DNA of 41,968 nucleotides. It comes from an uncultured Porphyromonadaceae bacterium. Its GTDB lineage: Bacteria; Bacteroidota; Bacteroidia; Bacteroidales; Muribaculaceae. Of this stretch, positions 30,304 through 39,253 are shown in pieces (the first letter of the stretch is position 1; the number at the start of each line of letters is the position of its first letter). The notes under the pieces are model-generated. The model made no database searches. It had not been told where the DNA came from and saw nothing but the letters and a program-made list of their open reading frames with translations. The position numbers and the translations under genes are program-made. The stretch covers positions 1 through 41,968 of the forward strand of contig CALAVE010000066.1 of the NCBI GenBank assembly GCA_937892215.1, written 5' to 3'.

Positions 30304-31287
30304 ATGAGACGTTTATTCTCCATAGTCATCATCGCCATTTGCGCGCTCACTGCCGGGGCGCAGAGTTGGGACTATATTCTCCACTTCAACGCCATCCGCA
30401 CCTCGAGCAACGAGAAGATTCTCGCCACCTCCACTGTGGAGATAGCGCGCAACGGGCTCATTCGTGTCAACTACGGCAACCGGCATCCTGAAACGGTGCT
30501 TAGGTTCACCTCGGCCGATTACGACTCCGAATGGGACAACTCCGTAATCTCGCACCCCATTCTGGACGAATGGGTCAAACTCAAGGATGCCGCCGGAGTC
30601 AAGGTATGCACATTCCATAACAACACATTCAAACTCGCTTCCGAGTCGCTGACGCTCACCGACCTGGCCGCCAACGACGTGAATAAACTCAACGAGATTC
30701 GCCGCCTGGCACAAGACGGCACTTTCTTCAGCACTGCCAAGACCAACATTATCGATAACTTCACGTCACTGATTTGTGTTTACGATGGCGGATATTTCAT
30801 CCGCGATGGCGAAGCCTGGTACGAATACCGACCGGCAGACCGCCCTGAAGGCGTATGGAACACCTACACATCCTATGGCGATGAACCTAACTACTACAAC
30901 ATCAGCAACTCGCAAGCAACGGTCTCAATCCCTAAGACCACCGTTAACGACATCTACATCTACAAGAACGGAGAGTGGCAAAAGATTTACGACGTGGAGC
31001 AGATTTTCGACTACTGCCCCGTGCAGGGCAACAAATTCTTCTTCCACTCCTTCGGATACTTTTTCAAGGATGGTAACCTGTGGAGCGAATATATGGCTGA
31101 TGACGGAACCACTGAGTTCTGTGCATCCTACGAGCAGTACGATTCCGACAGTGGATTCTATTACATCAAGAATGAGGTCGCCTATGTGGCTATTCCACGA
31201 GTACCGGAGAACAAGTTTTACTACATGCTCCGCACCGACGACACGTGGCAGGAGGTGTACCTGCCAACTCAAATATTCGACTACTGA
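30304..31287 (+). CDS. Secreted protein with two tandem beta repeats ending in QIFDY
   Basis: A 327-residue exported protein (signal peptide to about residue 20, TAGAQ). Residues 21-150 form a first domain I cannot name. Two similar units follow, each with GYFxxDGxxWxEY, a short acidic stretch, a NxxxxxVxIP strand and an end in QIFDY, closing at residues 237 and 327. The aromatic spacing suggests a beta propeller or sandwich used for binding. No catalytic motif or lipobox is seen. It is preceded by about 100 bp without a good promoter, and acpP follows after 159 bp. Function unknown. Confidence 0.8.
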   Translation: MRRLFSIVIIAICALTAGAQSWDYILHFNAIRTSSNEKILATSTVEIARNGLIRVNYGNRHPETVLRFTSADYDSEWDNSVISHPILDEWVKLKDAAGVKVCTFHNNTFKLASESLTLTDLAANDVNKLNEIRRLAQDGTFFSTAKTNIIDNFTSLICVYDGGYFIRDGEAWYEYRPADRPEGVWNTYTSYGDEPNYYNISNSQATVSIPKTTVNDIYIYKNGEWQKIYDVEQIFDYCPVQGNKFFFHSFGYFFKDGNLWSEYMADDGTTEFCASYEQYDSDSGFYYIKNEVAYVAIPRVPENKFYYMLRTDDTWQEVYLPTQIFDY

Positions 31288-31390
31288 TTCGCATTTCGCC
31301 TTAAAGCAAGGCACAGCTCCTCCCTGTTAAAAAAGTGCAACGGAGGTCAATTTATTGAAATTTTTCTTTAATATCTCAATAATAATTGCT

Positions 31391-31397
31391 TACTTTG
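31391..31397 (+). promoter_or_regulatory. Candidate -7 box for acpP-fabF-rnc
   Basis: TACTTTG is one base shorter than TAnnTTTG. It lies 49 bases before acpP in an AT-rich stretch. No -33 box was found at the usual spacing. Confidence 0.35.
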
Positions 31398-31446
31398 CCG
31401 AGCAAAAAAAGAGAATTGAATATTTAATAACTAAAACTTTACAATT

Positions 31447-31683
31447 ATGTCAGAAATTAAGGACAAAGTAACAGCTATCATCGTGGACAAGCTCGCTATT
31501 GAGCCGGGACAAGTAACTGAGGATGCAACATTTGCACAGGACCTGGGCGCAGATTCTCTCGACACTGCCGAACTCATCATGGAATTTGAGAAAGTTTTCG
31601 ACATTAAGATTCCGGAGGAGCAATCTCTCACGATTCAGACTGTTGGCGACGCCATCAAGTTTATAGAAGAGGCTAAGGCTTAA
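31447..31683 (+). CDS. acpP: Acyl carrier protein
   Basis: A 78-residue acidic carrier protein for fatty-acid synthesis. The phosphopantetheine site is Ser37 in LGADSLDTAEL, and the helix II/III sequence FEKVFDIKIPEEQSLTIQTVGDAI is typical. It precedes fabF by 26 bp, and rnc follows, an order known in Bacteroidetes. Its low GC relative to fabF is usual for small, highly expressed genes. Confidence 0.97.
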   Translation: MSEIKDKVTAIIVDKLAIEPGQVTEDATFAQDLGADSLDTAELIMEFEKVFDIKIPEEQSLTIQTVGDAIKFIEEAKA

Positions 31684-31709
31684 TTTATTCATCCCCACTC
31701 TCTGTTACT

Positions 31710-32993
31710 ATGGAATTAAAAAGAGTAGTGGTAACAGGTCTTGGAGCAGTCACGCCACTGGGCAGCAACGTTGATACCATCTGGGAAAACGCGCTCAATG
31801 GCGTGAGTGGTGCAGGACCTATTACACGTTTCGACACATCCGAGTTTAAGACCAAGTTCGCCTGCGAAGTCAAGGACTTCGACCCGGTGAAGTACCTCAC
31901 AAATCCGGACGACCGCAAAGAATTACGCGAGTTCAAGCGTTGCGACCTCTACACGCAGTTCGCCCTCGCTGCGGCAAAACAAGCCATCGAAGATTCTAAT
32001 CTGCTGGTGGAAACCACCGACCGCGACAACGTGGGCGTGATTTTCGCTTCGGGCATCGGCGGACTGCACACATTTGAGGAGCAGGCCGGCGAATACGCTA
32101 TGCACCCCGAGCGCGGACCCATGTACAGCCCGTTCTTCATCCCCACAATGATTGCCGACATCGCTGCCGGACACATCAGTGTGAAGTACGGCCTGCGCGG
32201 ACCCAACTTCGGCGTGGTTTCGGCCTGCGCCACTTCCACCAACGCCATGATTGATGCCTTTAACTACATCCGTCTGGGTAAGGCCTGCGCCATTATCACA
32301 GGTGGAGCAGAGGCTCCGGTCTATCCGGCTGGAGTGGGAGGTTTCAACTCCATGCACGCCCTCTCCACTCGCAACGACAGCCCCGAAACGGCTTCACGCC
32401 CGTTCAGTGCTTCGCGCGACGGCTTCGTGATTGGCGAAGGCGGCGTGTGCCTCATTTTTGAGGAACTGGAGCACGCTCTGGCACGTGGCGCCAAGATTTA
32501 CGGCGAGGTTATAGGCGGCGGTATGAGCGCCGACGCTTACCACATCACCGCCACGCACCCCGAAGGGCTGGGCGCACGTCTGGTGATGCAGCGCGCCATA
32601 GAGGACGCAGGCCTCAAGCCGGAAGACATCGACTACATCAATGTGCATGGCACGTCCACGCCCGTAGGCGACCCATCGGAGGCCAAGGCTATTGCCGACC
32701 TCTTCGGCGAGCACGCCTACAAGCTGAACATCAGCTCCACCAAGTCCATGACCGGGCACATGCTCGGTGCCACCGGCGCAATGGAAGCACTGTTCTGCAT
32801 CAAGGCTTGCCAGGACAACATTATTCCGCCCACCATTAATCACGAAGACGGCGACAACGACGAGAAAATAGATTACAACATGAATTTCACCTTCAACAAG
32901 GCTCAGAAACGCACTGTTGACATCGCTCTCTCCAACACCTTCGGTTTCGGCGGGCATAACGCCAGCATCATTGTACGCAAGTTTAAGGGCTAA
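31710..32993 (+). CDS. fabF: 3-oxoacyl-ACP synthase II
   Basis: A 427-residue condensing enzyme that extends acyl-ACP with malonyl-ACP. The catalytic triad is Cys173 (VVSACATSTNAM), His313 (NVHGTSTPVGD) and His350 (MTGHMLGATGAMEA). The C-terminal GFGGHNAS motif is present. Length and motif spacing are normal. It follows acpP directly and precedes rnc by 39 bp; a strong hairpin lies at the start of rnc. Confidence 0.97.
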   Translation: MELKRVVVTGLGAVTPLGSNVDTIWENALNGVSGAGPITRFDTSEFKTKFACEVKDFDPVKYLTNPDDRKELREFKRCDLYTQFALAAAKQAIEDSNLLVETTDRDNVGVIFASGIGGLHTFEEQAGEYAMHPERGPMYSPFFIPTMIADIAAGHISVKYGLRGPNFGVVSACATSTNAMIDAFNYIRLGKACAIITGGAEAPVYPAGVGGFNSMHALSTRNDSPETASRPFSASRDGFVIGEGGVCLIFEELEHALARGAKIYGEVIGGGMSADAYHITATHPEGLGARLVMQRAIEDAGLKPEDIDYINVHGTSTPVGDPSEAKAIADLFGEHAYKLNISSTKSMTGHMLGATGAMEALFCIKACQDNIIPPTINHEDGDNDEKIDYNMNFTFNKAQKRTVDIALSNTFGFGGHNASIIVRKFKG

Positions 32994-33032
32994 ATACCGC
33001 AGTAGCATTGCTATGAGCTAACACACAGACTG

Positions 33033-33809
33033 ATGGTATTTAGCGAGCTCATATATCACATAAAACTCCTTTTCTCCAAGGATAAGGAGTTTTATGTTTT
33101 TATTTATAGCACCACCGGATTCGTGCCGCACGACATTGAAATCTACAGGCTCGCTTTCGTGCATCGCTCAAAACCCATCAAAACCGCTCAGGGCTCGTGG
33201 GCCAACAATGAACGGCTGGAATTTCTGGGCGACGCCATCATCGACTCGGTGGTGGCATCTCACCTTTTCAAGCAATACCCAGAACAACACGAAGGATTCC
33301 TCACCTCCACGCGCGCCAAGATTGTGCAGCGCGAGAGCCTTAACCGCATAGGAACTCTGCTAAAACTCGACAGCCACGTAAAGGCCGCAACTCACTCATC
33401 TTCCCACAATTCATATATCGCCGGTAACGCCGTGGAAGCACTTGTGGGAGCGCTCTACCTCGACCGCGGCTACGAAGCCTGCGCACGATTCATCACCAAG
33501 CGCATCATCAAGCGATATATCGACATCGACACGCTGGTCAACACCGAGCAGAACTTCAAGTCTCGACTCATAGAGTGGACTCAGAAATATCGCGTCAACA
33601 TTGAGTTTGAGCTTATCGACACCTATTACGACCCGCAGAACAATCCCATGTTCAAAACAGCCATACTGCTTGGCGGAATCTTCGCGGCCGACGGCATAGG
33701 ATACAGCAAGAAAGAGTCGCACCAGGCCGCATCCAAGAAAGCCATGGAGCGCATCAAGGACGACCCGCGCTTCCGCGAGCAAGTCCTATCCACCGCCGCC
33801 GAAGAATAA
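33033..33809 (+). CDS. rnc: Ribonuclease III
   Basis: A 258-residue double-strand-specific RNase that processes rRNA and mRNA. The signature NNERLEFLGDAIIDSV (58-73) carries two catalytic acidic residues. The second block reads IAGNAVEALVGALYLD: the acidic residue usual at the position of Asn132 (D-x-x-E) is replaced, while Glu135 is kept; I believe this substitution is common in Bacteroidetes. A double-stranded RNA-binding domain covers about 180-250 (GGIFAADGIGYSKKESHQAASKKAM region). The first 30 residues, with KLLFSKDKEFY, look like other Bacteroidetes RNase III N-termini, which supports the start at 33033 although a terminator-like stem lies inside this part (33058-33097). Confidence 0.94.
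   Translation: MVFSELIYHIKLLFSKDKEFYVFIYSTTGFVPHDIEIYRLAFVHRSKPIKTAQGSWANNERLEFLGDAIIDSVVASHLFKQYPEQHEGFLTSTRAKIVQRESLNRIGTLLKLDSHVKAATHSSSHNSYIAGNAVEALVGALYLDRGYEACARFITKRIIKRYIDIDTLVNTEQNFKSRLIEWTQKYRVNIEFELIDTYYDPQNNPMFKTAILLGGIFAADGIGYSKKESHQAASKKAMERIKDDPRFREQVLSTAAEE
33058..33097 (+). promoter_or_regulatory. Perfect 14-bp terminator-like stem inside the rnc start region
   Basis: ACATAAAACTCCTT (33058-33071) and AAGGAGTTTTATGT (33084-33097) are exact inverted repeats with a 12-base loop, followed by TTTTATTTA. It has the shape of an intrinsic terminator, yet lies in codons 9-22 of rnc. It could attenuate rnc expression after fabF or be cut by RNase III itself as in E. coli rnc autoregulation. 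Confidence 0.7.
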
Positions 33810-33948
33810 CCCCACATACATAACACACACCACTTCAACCGCCGACTCATTCTCACCCACTCACAGCTCATCCGCTCTCGGCAAAAACACTTGCCTAATC
33901 GGGTCACACATAGCCTAAAATAAAAATAGATTCACATTCAAGAACTGT

Positions 33949-35007
33949 TTAGATTGGAATGCGTAATGTTTTATATGGTTCTATGGGATCGTCAGATGAA
34001 ATCCCTATATCCACATAACTCTTTGCCGAAAACGCCTCAACATCAACAGTGATCACTAAATCCCTGCTTTCATTAGGCATTATTCTCTCTTTCCCGAAAG
34101 AAGCATCCACGCCTTCATGCCTTTGAACATCCTTTATGCAAAGGACTTTTTCCCCCACATTCTTCACTTCGCACACTGCAACTAACTTGCCATTGATATC
34201 TTGCCTTTTCGATTTCATTAGTGTCAGAATTCTGGGTGATCCGCCTTTTTGCCTTAATATCTTTTCGGTAATAACGCAATACACATCAATGGTATCCTGC
34301 CGCAGACCGTCACTTAACAATATTTTACAACTCTGATTCCCCCAAACATCATTTATATCCTCCACATCATAAGCAACAATAATTCTTGAAATTTCATTGG
34401 GCTCAAGATATTCGGGCACATATAGTGACACAAAATCTCTTTCCGGCAATAAACGCCCTCTGAGCTTAACACCGTTATTAGATGTGTTAACGACACTTAT
34501 TGATGAACTTTTCGACTGTCCATGCTGAAGATATCCCAGAATCATCTTACCGGATGTCAGTCTCAGGTTATCACTGAATTTATATGCGAACTGCTTGTCC
34601 CGCATCTCGGGCGGCATAAGCCGAAAGCCACCAACTGACAACTCTAATGGCGACTCTTTTAACGAAGTGTAAATTAATATGCCTTTTCTGAACTCTCCAT
34701 AAAGCCCTCTAATATTCAAAGTGACTGAAACCACCGCACTTTCTCCAGATAAAAGCCGAGTCTTACTGCAGTTCACTTCGGTACAACCGCAACTCTTCTG
34801 AATTTGATTAATAACGCAGGTTTTTCTTGAGTTGTTTTTTAAAACAAATGTATGGTTTATTATTGTTGAGGTATCCGTGATTGTTCCACAATCAAAGTCC
34901 GCATCCTCAACAAACAAATCACCACTGCTTTTCTCGCTATCGACAGCACACTGTACTGAAAACAACGAGAAAAACAGTAGTGATACGGCAAACAGCAGAT
35001 TTCTCAT
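33949..35007 (-). CDS. DUF1573 lipoprotein
   Basis: A 352-residue lipoprotein (lipobox ending at Cys20, FSVQC). The DUF1573 domain lies at about 30-115: DADFDCGTI, then NHTFVLKNNS and QKSCGCTEV, the typical beta-sandwich with the paired SCGCT cysteines. The rest is more beta-rich immunoglobulin-like sequence (about 120-352) without a known name. It is downstream of the 35009-36502 gene with one base between stop and start, so the two are coupled. The DNA is AT-richer than the core. Function unknown; such proteins are surface or periplasmic in Bacteroidetes. Confidence 0.85.
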   Translation of the reverse strand: MRNLLFAVSLLFFSLFSVQCAVDSEKSSGDLFVEDADFDCGTITDTSTIINHTFVLKNNSRKTCVINQIQKSCGCTEVNCSKTRLLSGESAVVSVTLNIRGLYGEFRKGILIYTSLKESPLELSVGGFRLMPPEMRDKQFAYKFSDNLRLTSGKMILGYLQHGQSKSSSISVVNTSNNGVKLRGRLLPERDFVSLYVPEYLEPNEISRIIVAYDVEDINDVWGNQSCKILLSDGLRQDTIDVYCVITEKILRQKGGSPRILTLMKSKRQDINGKLVAVCEVKNVGEKVLCIKDVQRHEGVDASFGKERIMPNESRDLVITVDVEAFSAKSYVDIGISSDDPIEPYKTLRIPI

Positions 35008-35008
35008 T

Positions 35009-36502
35009 CTACTGGAAAAATAAAATTGCTGTCTTTTTTAGAGTTTCACCAGATGGCATAGTAACAGTTATCGTGCATTCGTCTCTAATTCCAGCTGTGG
35101 CAGCTCCAGGGACCGACATTGTTACATTGTAGATTAACGCATCTCCATCAATAGTGTGACTCTCCGACTTTGAATAACCATCTGTTCCTACTATCGACAT
35201 TATTATCTCAGCTCCTTTCAACATACAATACAGTCGCCCCTCGGCAACGTAGCCCTGCAGGGCATTCGGTGCGGGAGGATTAAGAGTGAACATATCAATA
35301 CTTGACTTGAAATTATTACTCACAACATGCAGCATAGACAGAGGTTGCGATGCTTTAAACAATCCCGGAGTCCCTTTGATATTCCTTCCTGCGCCACTAA
35401 TCCACGGACGTATGGAAAGTGTACTTTCTGAAACAATAACATCTTGTGCTTTGATAGCGCTACATAGCGTAAGTGTGAAATCTTGATTACTGATATCTGA
35501 GGTTAAACAATACATATCAAGGAAAATTCCAAGTTTTGTACATATACCCTCAAAAGGAATAGCGATTGGTGCTGTCACAGTTCCTGCAGCAAGGGCAAGG
35601 GTTATTGAAAAACATATAGCCTGCTTGGTCATGGGAGTTAGGACTCCAAGGATGGAATTTGCCTCACACACAGGCTTAGCTACTTCAGAAATCGCTTCGC
35701 AGTATTCCGACAATTGTATTTTCTGAATATATTCCGCCGGTAACGTATATTTATATAGGCCGGTTTCAACTCTTTCGCAAGCGAGAGTGGTCAAATATTC
35801 TTCAGATGGACCCACATATTGATGTGTTGACGATTTATCTACCATTCTATATACATCAACATAGCACTTAGCGTCAAATGGAAGTTGTGCTGTACACGCC
35901 GTTAGTTTAACATAACCGCTCCTGCCTCCAGCCTGCGCTTTAGCCGACCTTTTTATAGTTGGCTCAACAGGTGTTTTTATTGGTTCCACCCGCATGGAAA
36001 CATCTCCTTGCCGGGGCACAAGGTTTGTTTTCACTGGCTTCAGGAGTTGCGAGGCTTTTTCTTGGGACACATCATCGAAATCCACCAACGTGTTAAGTTG
36101 CTCTCCAGTTTCGGGTTCAATTAGTGTAAGTGCAGCCTTGCTATCACTCACCCAATCTAATATCATTTTCACCCCATTTTCATCAACAAACTCCGTTATT
36201 CTCTGAGATTCATCAAAACTAAGTCTCATAAGTTCTTCTGCTCCATCTTGTTGCAGCAACAATTCTGAGACTCTCACAGGCATTCCATTTTCATCTTTCT
36301 CACCCAATACGAACAATTTGTCTCCGTTGACCGCAGTTATATTCAAAAGATTGGGGTCTGATGGATTAAGATTGGCCTCATATACGGTAGTCGGGGCTTC
36401 TTCAATTATTTCCGGCTCGTCACTATTTTTACTGTTATTACAAGCAACTATTATGGAAACAGCCAAAATAGCGAGTATAATGAAAATGTTTTTTTTCTTC
36501 AT
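35009..36502 (-). CDS. Large lipoprotein of unknown function
   Basis: A 497-residue lipoprotein (MKKKNIFIILAILAVSIIVAC, lipobox at Cys21). Residues 22-180 contain YD-like strands (MRLSFDESQRITEFVDENGV) of the kind seen in secreted Bacteroidetes proteins. There is a central hydrophobic part (about 285-320, ICFSITLALAAGTVTAPIAI) and several cysteines, then a C-terminal beta sandwich (about 400-497). I do not recognise the family. It is followed directly by the DUF1573 gene and preceded by the 159-residue lipoprotein gene (109 bp upstream), so all three may form one operon. The central segment could be a membrane helix pair, unusual for an outer-membrane lipoprotein. Confidence 0.8.
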   Translation of the reverse strand: MKKKNIFIILAILAVSIIVACNNSKNSDEPEIIEEAPTTVYEANLNPSDPNLLNITAVNGDKLFVLGEKDENGMPVRVSELLLQQDGAEELMRLSFDESQRITEFVDENGVKMILDWVSDSKAALTLIEPETGEQLNTLVDFDDVSQEKASQLLKPVKTNLVPRQGDVSMRVEPIKTPVEPTIKRSAKAQAGGRSGYVKLTACTAQLPFDAKCYVDVYRMVDKSSTHQYVGPSEEYLTTLACERVETGLYKYTLPAEYIQKIQLSEYCEAISEVAKPVCEANSILGVLTPMTKQAICFSITLALAAGTVTAPIAIPFEGICTKLGIFLDMYCLTSDISNQDFTLTLCSAIKAQDVIVSESTLSIRPWISGAGRNIKGTPGLFKASQPLSMLHVVSNNFKSSIDMFTLNPPAPNALQGYVAEGRLYCMLKGAEIIMSIVGTDGYSKSESHTIDGDALIYNVTMSVPGAATAGIRDECTITVTMPSGETLKKTAILFFQ

Positions 36503-36611
36503 GAGTAAAACTTATTCTAGCGATTAAACAATATAAACCCAGGATGAGCCACGGCCCAACCGATAAACACGGGCATCTAAGGTTAAACTTAACTATATTC
36601 TTCCCGCGCAG

Positions 36612-37091
36612 TTAACGCACGTAGTAGAGGTCCTCCACGATGGTTATCCCAGCCGACTTTATAGTGTAATTGAACACCAGTTGGCTTTCAGTAAGAGCCT
36701 TAATCTTAGCACTTATGCTAACATCTTTAGTCTTATTCATTTCGTCAAGTACCTCAAACCAGAAATTGCCGTTTGAATAATACACATAACGCGTCTTCTC
36801 TCCGGCATTAACCAGCGTCATGTAATCTCCATCGAACTTGAGATAGCGGTCATAAAATATCACATCGCCTCCCTCCATCTCCTTAGCGAACGACTCCAAC
36901 TCGGAAAAACTCATCTCGTACTTGAAATCTCCCATTTGCACACTTGCTTTTTGGAATTCCCATGTGTCTCCCAGAAGTAAATCGGCCTTATCATTTTCCG
37001 GTCCATCTTTCCCTCCGCCATTATCATCTCCGCAACTCACCGCAAACAATGCGATACTTAAAACAAAAAACAGGTTAAATAACTTTTTCAT
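36612..37091 (-). CDS. Small lipocalin-like lipoprotein
   Basis: A 159-residue lipoprotein (VSCGDDNGGGKDG after the signal peptide, Cys20). The glycine/aspartate-rich linker precedes a beta-rich domain beginning LLGDTWEFQKASVQMGDF and ending VFNYTIKSAGITIVEDLYYVR, which resembles the lipocalin-like lipoproteins common in Bacteroidales. No catalytic residues are evident. It is the first gene of the minus-strand group 33949-37091, with a promoter box at 37127-37134. Confidence 0.8.
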   Translation of the reverse strand: MKKLFNLFFVLSIALFAVSCGDDNGGGKDGPENDKADLLLGDTWEFQKASVQMGDFKYEMSFSELESFAKEMEGGDVIFYDRYLKFDGDYMTLVNAGEKTRYVYYSNGNFWFEVLDEMNKTKDVSISAKIKALTESQLVFNYTIKSAGITIVEDLYYVR

Positions 37092-37126
37092 TTTCAGAAT
37101 TATTAATGTTAATAAATATGATTTTG

Positions 37127-37134
37127 CAAATTTA
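37127..37134 (-). promoter_or_regulatory. -7 box of the lipoprotein group
   Basis: On the minus strand TAAATTTG matches TAnnTTTG and lies 35 bases before the ATG at 37091. A TTTTG (plus 37158-37162) is 23 bases upstream, slightly far for the -33 box. The rest of the 37092-37417 gap holds no gene I can support; an 84-codon minus-strand frame there (37132-37386) has no support. Confidence 0.5.
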
Positions 37135-37345
37135 AGTACTCTTTTTCGTAATACTCACAAAAGCCACAAGTTTGTATAGGACAATTTCGTAAGATGTTAT
37201 GCGACGATCAATCGTATATACACAAAAACAGAGTGGGCGGCAGCAGTGTGAAACAAGGTCTTGCTCACTTCCTCTTTTTATTTCTCGTCTTATAAAGTCA
37301 TAATACTTGCCTATGCAACACGGGGGATGCTTTATGGCTCCATTT

Positions 37346-37391
37346 TTTGTACATGAAGGCACGGAGATAATATTGGTGAGGCACAATATTA
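37346..37391 (+). promoter_or_regulatory. Candidate promoter with overlapping operator-like repeat before the TPR regulator
   Basis: TTTG (37346-37349), 18 bases and TAATATTG (37368-37375, one mismatch to the -7 box) could form a promoter. The same TAATATTG is exactly inverted as CAATATTA at 37384-37391, with eight bases between, so a regulator bound there would cover the start site. Confidence 0.4.
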
Positions 37392-37417
37392 CAACGTTTA
37401 TATACGTTTAATAAGTA

Positions 37418-39070
37418 ATGAAACAGCTGGTTCACATATTGTTAATTCTTGTCGTGGGCACCGCACTATGGGGATGCAGGCACAGCCGCACCGTGGCGGC
37501 GCTGGTGGAGGCCGACTCGCTGATGTGGACCCGCCCCGACAGCTCGCTGGCACTGGTGCAGAGCGTTAGCCCCGACACCCTCGACGACGAGAACCGCGCC
37601 TACCACGCGCTGCTGCTCACCCAGGCCCAGTTCCGAAACAATATTTATCCCGACACCGACACAATCATCAACCGCGCACTCGACTTCTACGCCGACAACC
37701 ATAACCGCGAACGCCTCACACGAAGCCTGATTTATAAAGGTGCCGTTTACGAGTTCTCTGGACGTCACAGGGATGCCCTGAACAATTACTTTATCGCAGA
37801 AAATAATGCAAGCTCTGACGACCATATTAATCTTGCCCAGATTTATATGAGAATAGGATACACATATAATAAAGAGTATGCCAGGGATATGGATGAAATA
37901 AGGTGCTATGATAAAGCGCTGAAACAATACACAATCATTGACAATAAAACCCAAATGGGAGTTTGCGAGGGGAATATCGCATCGGCATACAGAAAAATAT
38001 GTGTCGATAGTGCTTATTCTCATTATAGGAAATGCCTGCTTCTTTTGAACCCGGTGAAAGATTCTGTTTTATACTGGACATATAGAGCGCAACTTGCCAG
38101 AGCGTATTTAATAGGTGAAAAGTATCGAGAGGCAATAAGCGTATCACTTGACTGCTACGACAATCTGCCTATACCTCGGAATGAAGTTTTATATGACCTA
38201 ACAGACGGATACCTAAAACTTAACAGGTTAGATTCAGCCGAGTATTATTTCAGCTTGGCAGATACGATAAATGCTAATGAGGTGGAAATTGTATCACGAT
38301 ACTGGTCTCTGGCGGGGCTCTATTGGGCTAAAGGCGACAGCCAAAATTTCAGATTGTACGAGGACAAATCACGTTCCTTGGCCCGATCAATTATTCAGGA
38401 GAAGCATAATTCCGAAACGTTCCTATTGGAATCGGATTTTACCATAACCAACCTGAATAAAGAGAATTATGGCTTGTCAAAGAAAAACAGGTATCTGTTG
38501 ACAATTTCAACAATTGTCACATTGCTTGTCATAATACTAAGTCTTCTCGTAATATTGTTGCGGTATAAGCATAAAATTAAAATTGTCCAGGCCAATTCAC
38601 TGATTTCTGCACTCCAGAATGAAAAATTGCTTTTAGAAGAGGACAAGAAACAATGGGATACCGTAAATGAAGAATTATATGCTTCTTTAAAGCACCAGAT
38701 AGAGACGATGCAATCTCTTATACACCTGTCTTACCAATTCACGAATTCTCCGAGTATTTTTATGAAGGAGTTCAAAAAACATATATGCGTAAACCGCCCC
38801 AATGAATCATTCTGGATAAATCTGAAGATCTATGTTAATAAGATTAGTGATAATCTTATAGATGACATTTCTGATGCCCACGAACTTACGAACGATGAAA
38901 CAGACCTCTTATGCATGGAGTATTTAGGATTCTCAAATATACAGGAAATGATATGTCTCGGTTTCACGAACGAAACTTCCATATCCAATAAGAAGCACAA
39001 GATAGCTCAAAAAATAGGTACACAATTAACACTAAAATCATACTTGAATAAGTTGAGGAATCACCGATAA
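37418..39070 (+). CDS. TPR transmembrane regulator with C-terminal HTH
   Basis: A 550-residue one-component regulator type common in Bacteroidales. It starts with a signal/lipobox-like segment (ALWGC, Cys20), followed by periplasmic TPR-like helices (about 25-340: ARALDFYADN, EFSGRHRDALNNYF, INLAQIYMRIGYTY, LARAYLIGEKYREAI). A transmembrane helix lies at about 358-382 with a coiled coil after it (QNEKLLLEEDKKQWD). The cytoplasmic end (about 488-545, LTNDETDLLCMEYLGFSNIQ and KKHKIAQKIGTQ) is LuxR-type HTH-like. Composition changes sharply: the first 320 bases are GC-rich, the rest AT-rich, suggesting a mosaic. Its likely targets are the small secreted-protein genes downstream. Confidence 0.85.
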   Translation: MKQLVHILLILVVGTALWGCRHSRTVAALVEADSLMWTRPDSSLALVQSVSPDTLDDENRAYHALLLTQAQFRNNIYPDTDTIINRALDFYADNHNRERLTRSLIYKGAVYEFSGRHRDALNNYFIAENNASSDDHINLAQIYMRIGYTYNKEYARDMDEIRCYDKALKQYTIIDNKTQMGVCEGNIASAYRKICVDSAYSHYRKCLLLLNPVKDSVLYWTYRAQLARAYLIGEKYREAISVSLDCYDNLPIPRNEVLYDLTDGYLKLNRLDSAEYYFSLADTINANEVEIVSRYWSLAGLYWAKGDSQNFRLYEDKSRSLARSIIQEKHNSETFLLESDFTITNLNKENYGLSKKNRYLLTISTIVTLLVIILSLLVILLRYKHKIKIVQANSLISALQNEKLLLEEDKKQWDTVNEELYASLKHQIETMQSLIHLSYQFTNSPSIFMKEFKKHICVNRPNESFWINLKIYVNKISDNLIDDISDAHELTNDETDLLCMEYLGFSNIQEMICLGFTNETSISNKKHKIAQKIGTQLTLKSYLNKLRNHR

Positions 39071-39190
39071 GACTGTTACCAAACACTCTATTTGGCATGT
39101 GTTTATACCACTGTTGCAGGGTGGTGTGTTTTTTATTTTATACATACCTGATATACAGCTTTTTAATTAGGCGGTGATGAGGTGAAAAAA

Positions 39191-39222
39191 TTTGCATCCG
39201 CTCAGCATATTAGCTAACTTTG
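39191..39222 (+). promoter_or_regulatory. Promoter of the 39254 gene
   Basis: TTTG (39191-39194), 20 bases and TAACTTTG (39215-39222) form a near-ideal Bacteroidetes promoter. The leader to ATG 39254 is about 25 nt. Confidence 0.7.
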
Positions 39223-39253
39223 CATCGCAAAAAGTTAATGACGAAAACCAATC

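Noticed and set aside
37132..37386. 84-codon minus-strand frame in the 37092-37417 gap
   Set aside because: Cysteine/arginine-rich product without a start context. It covers both the promoter of the lipoprotein group and the operator-like repeat before the regulator.
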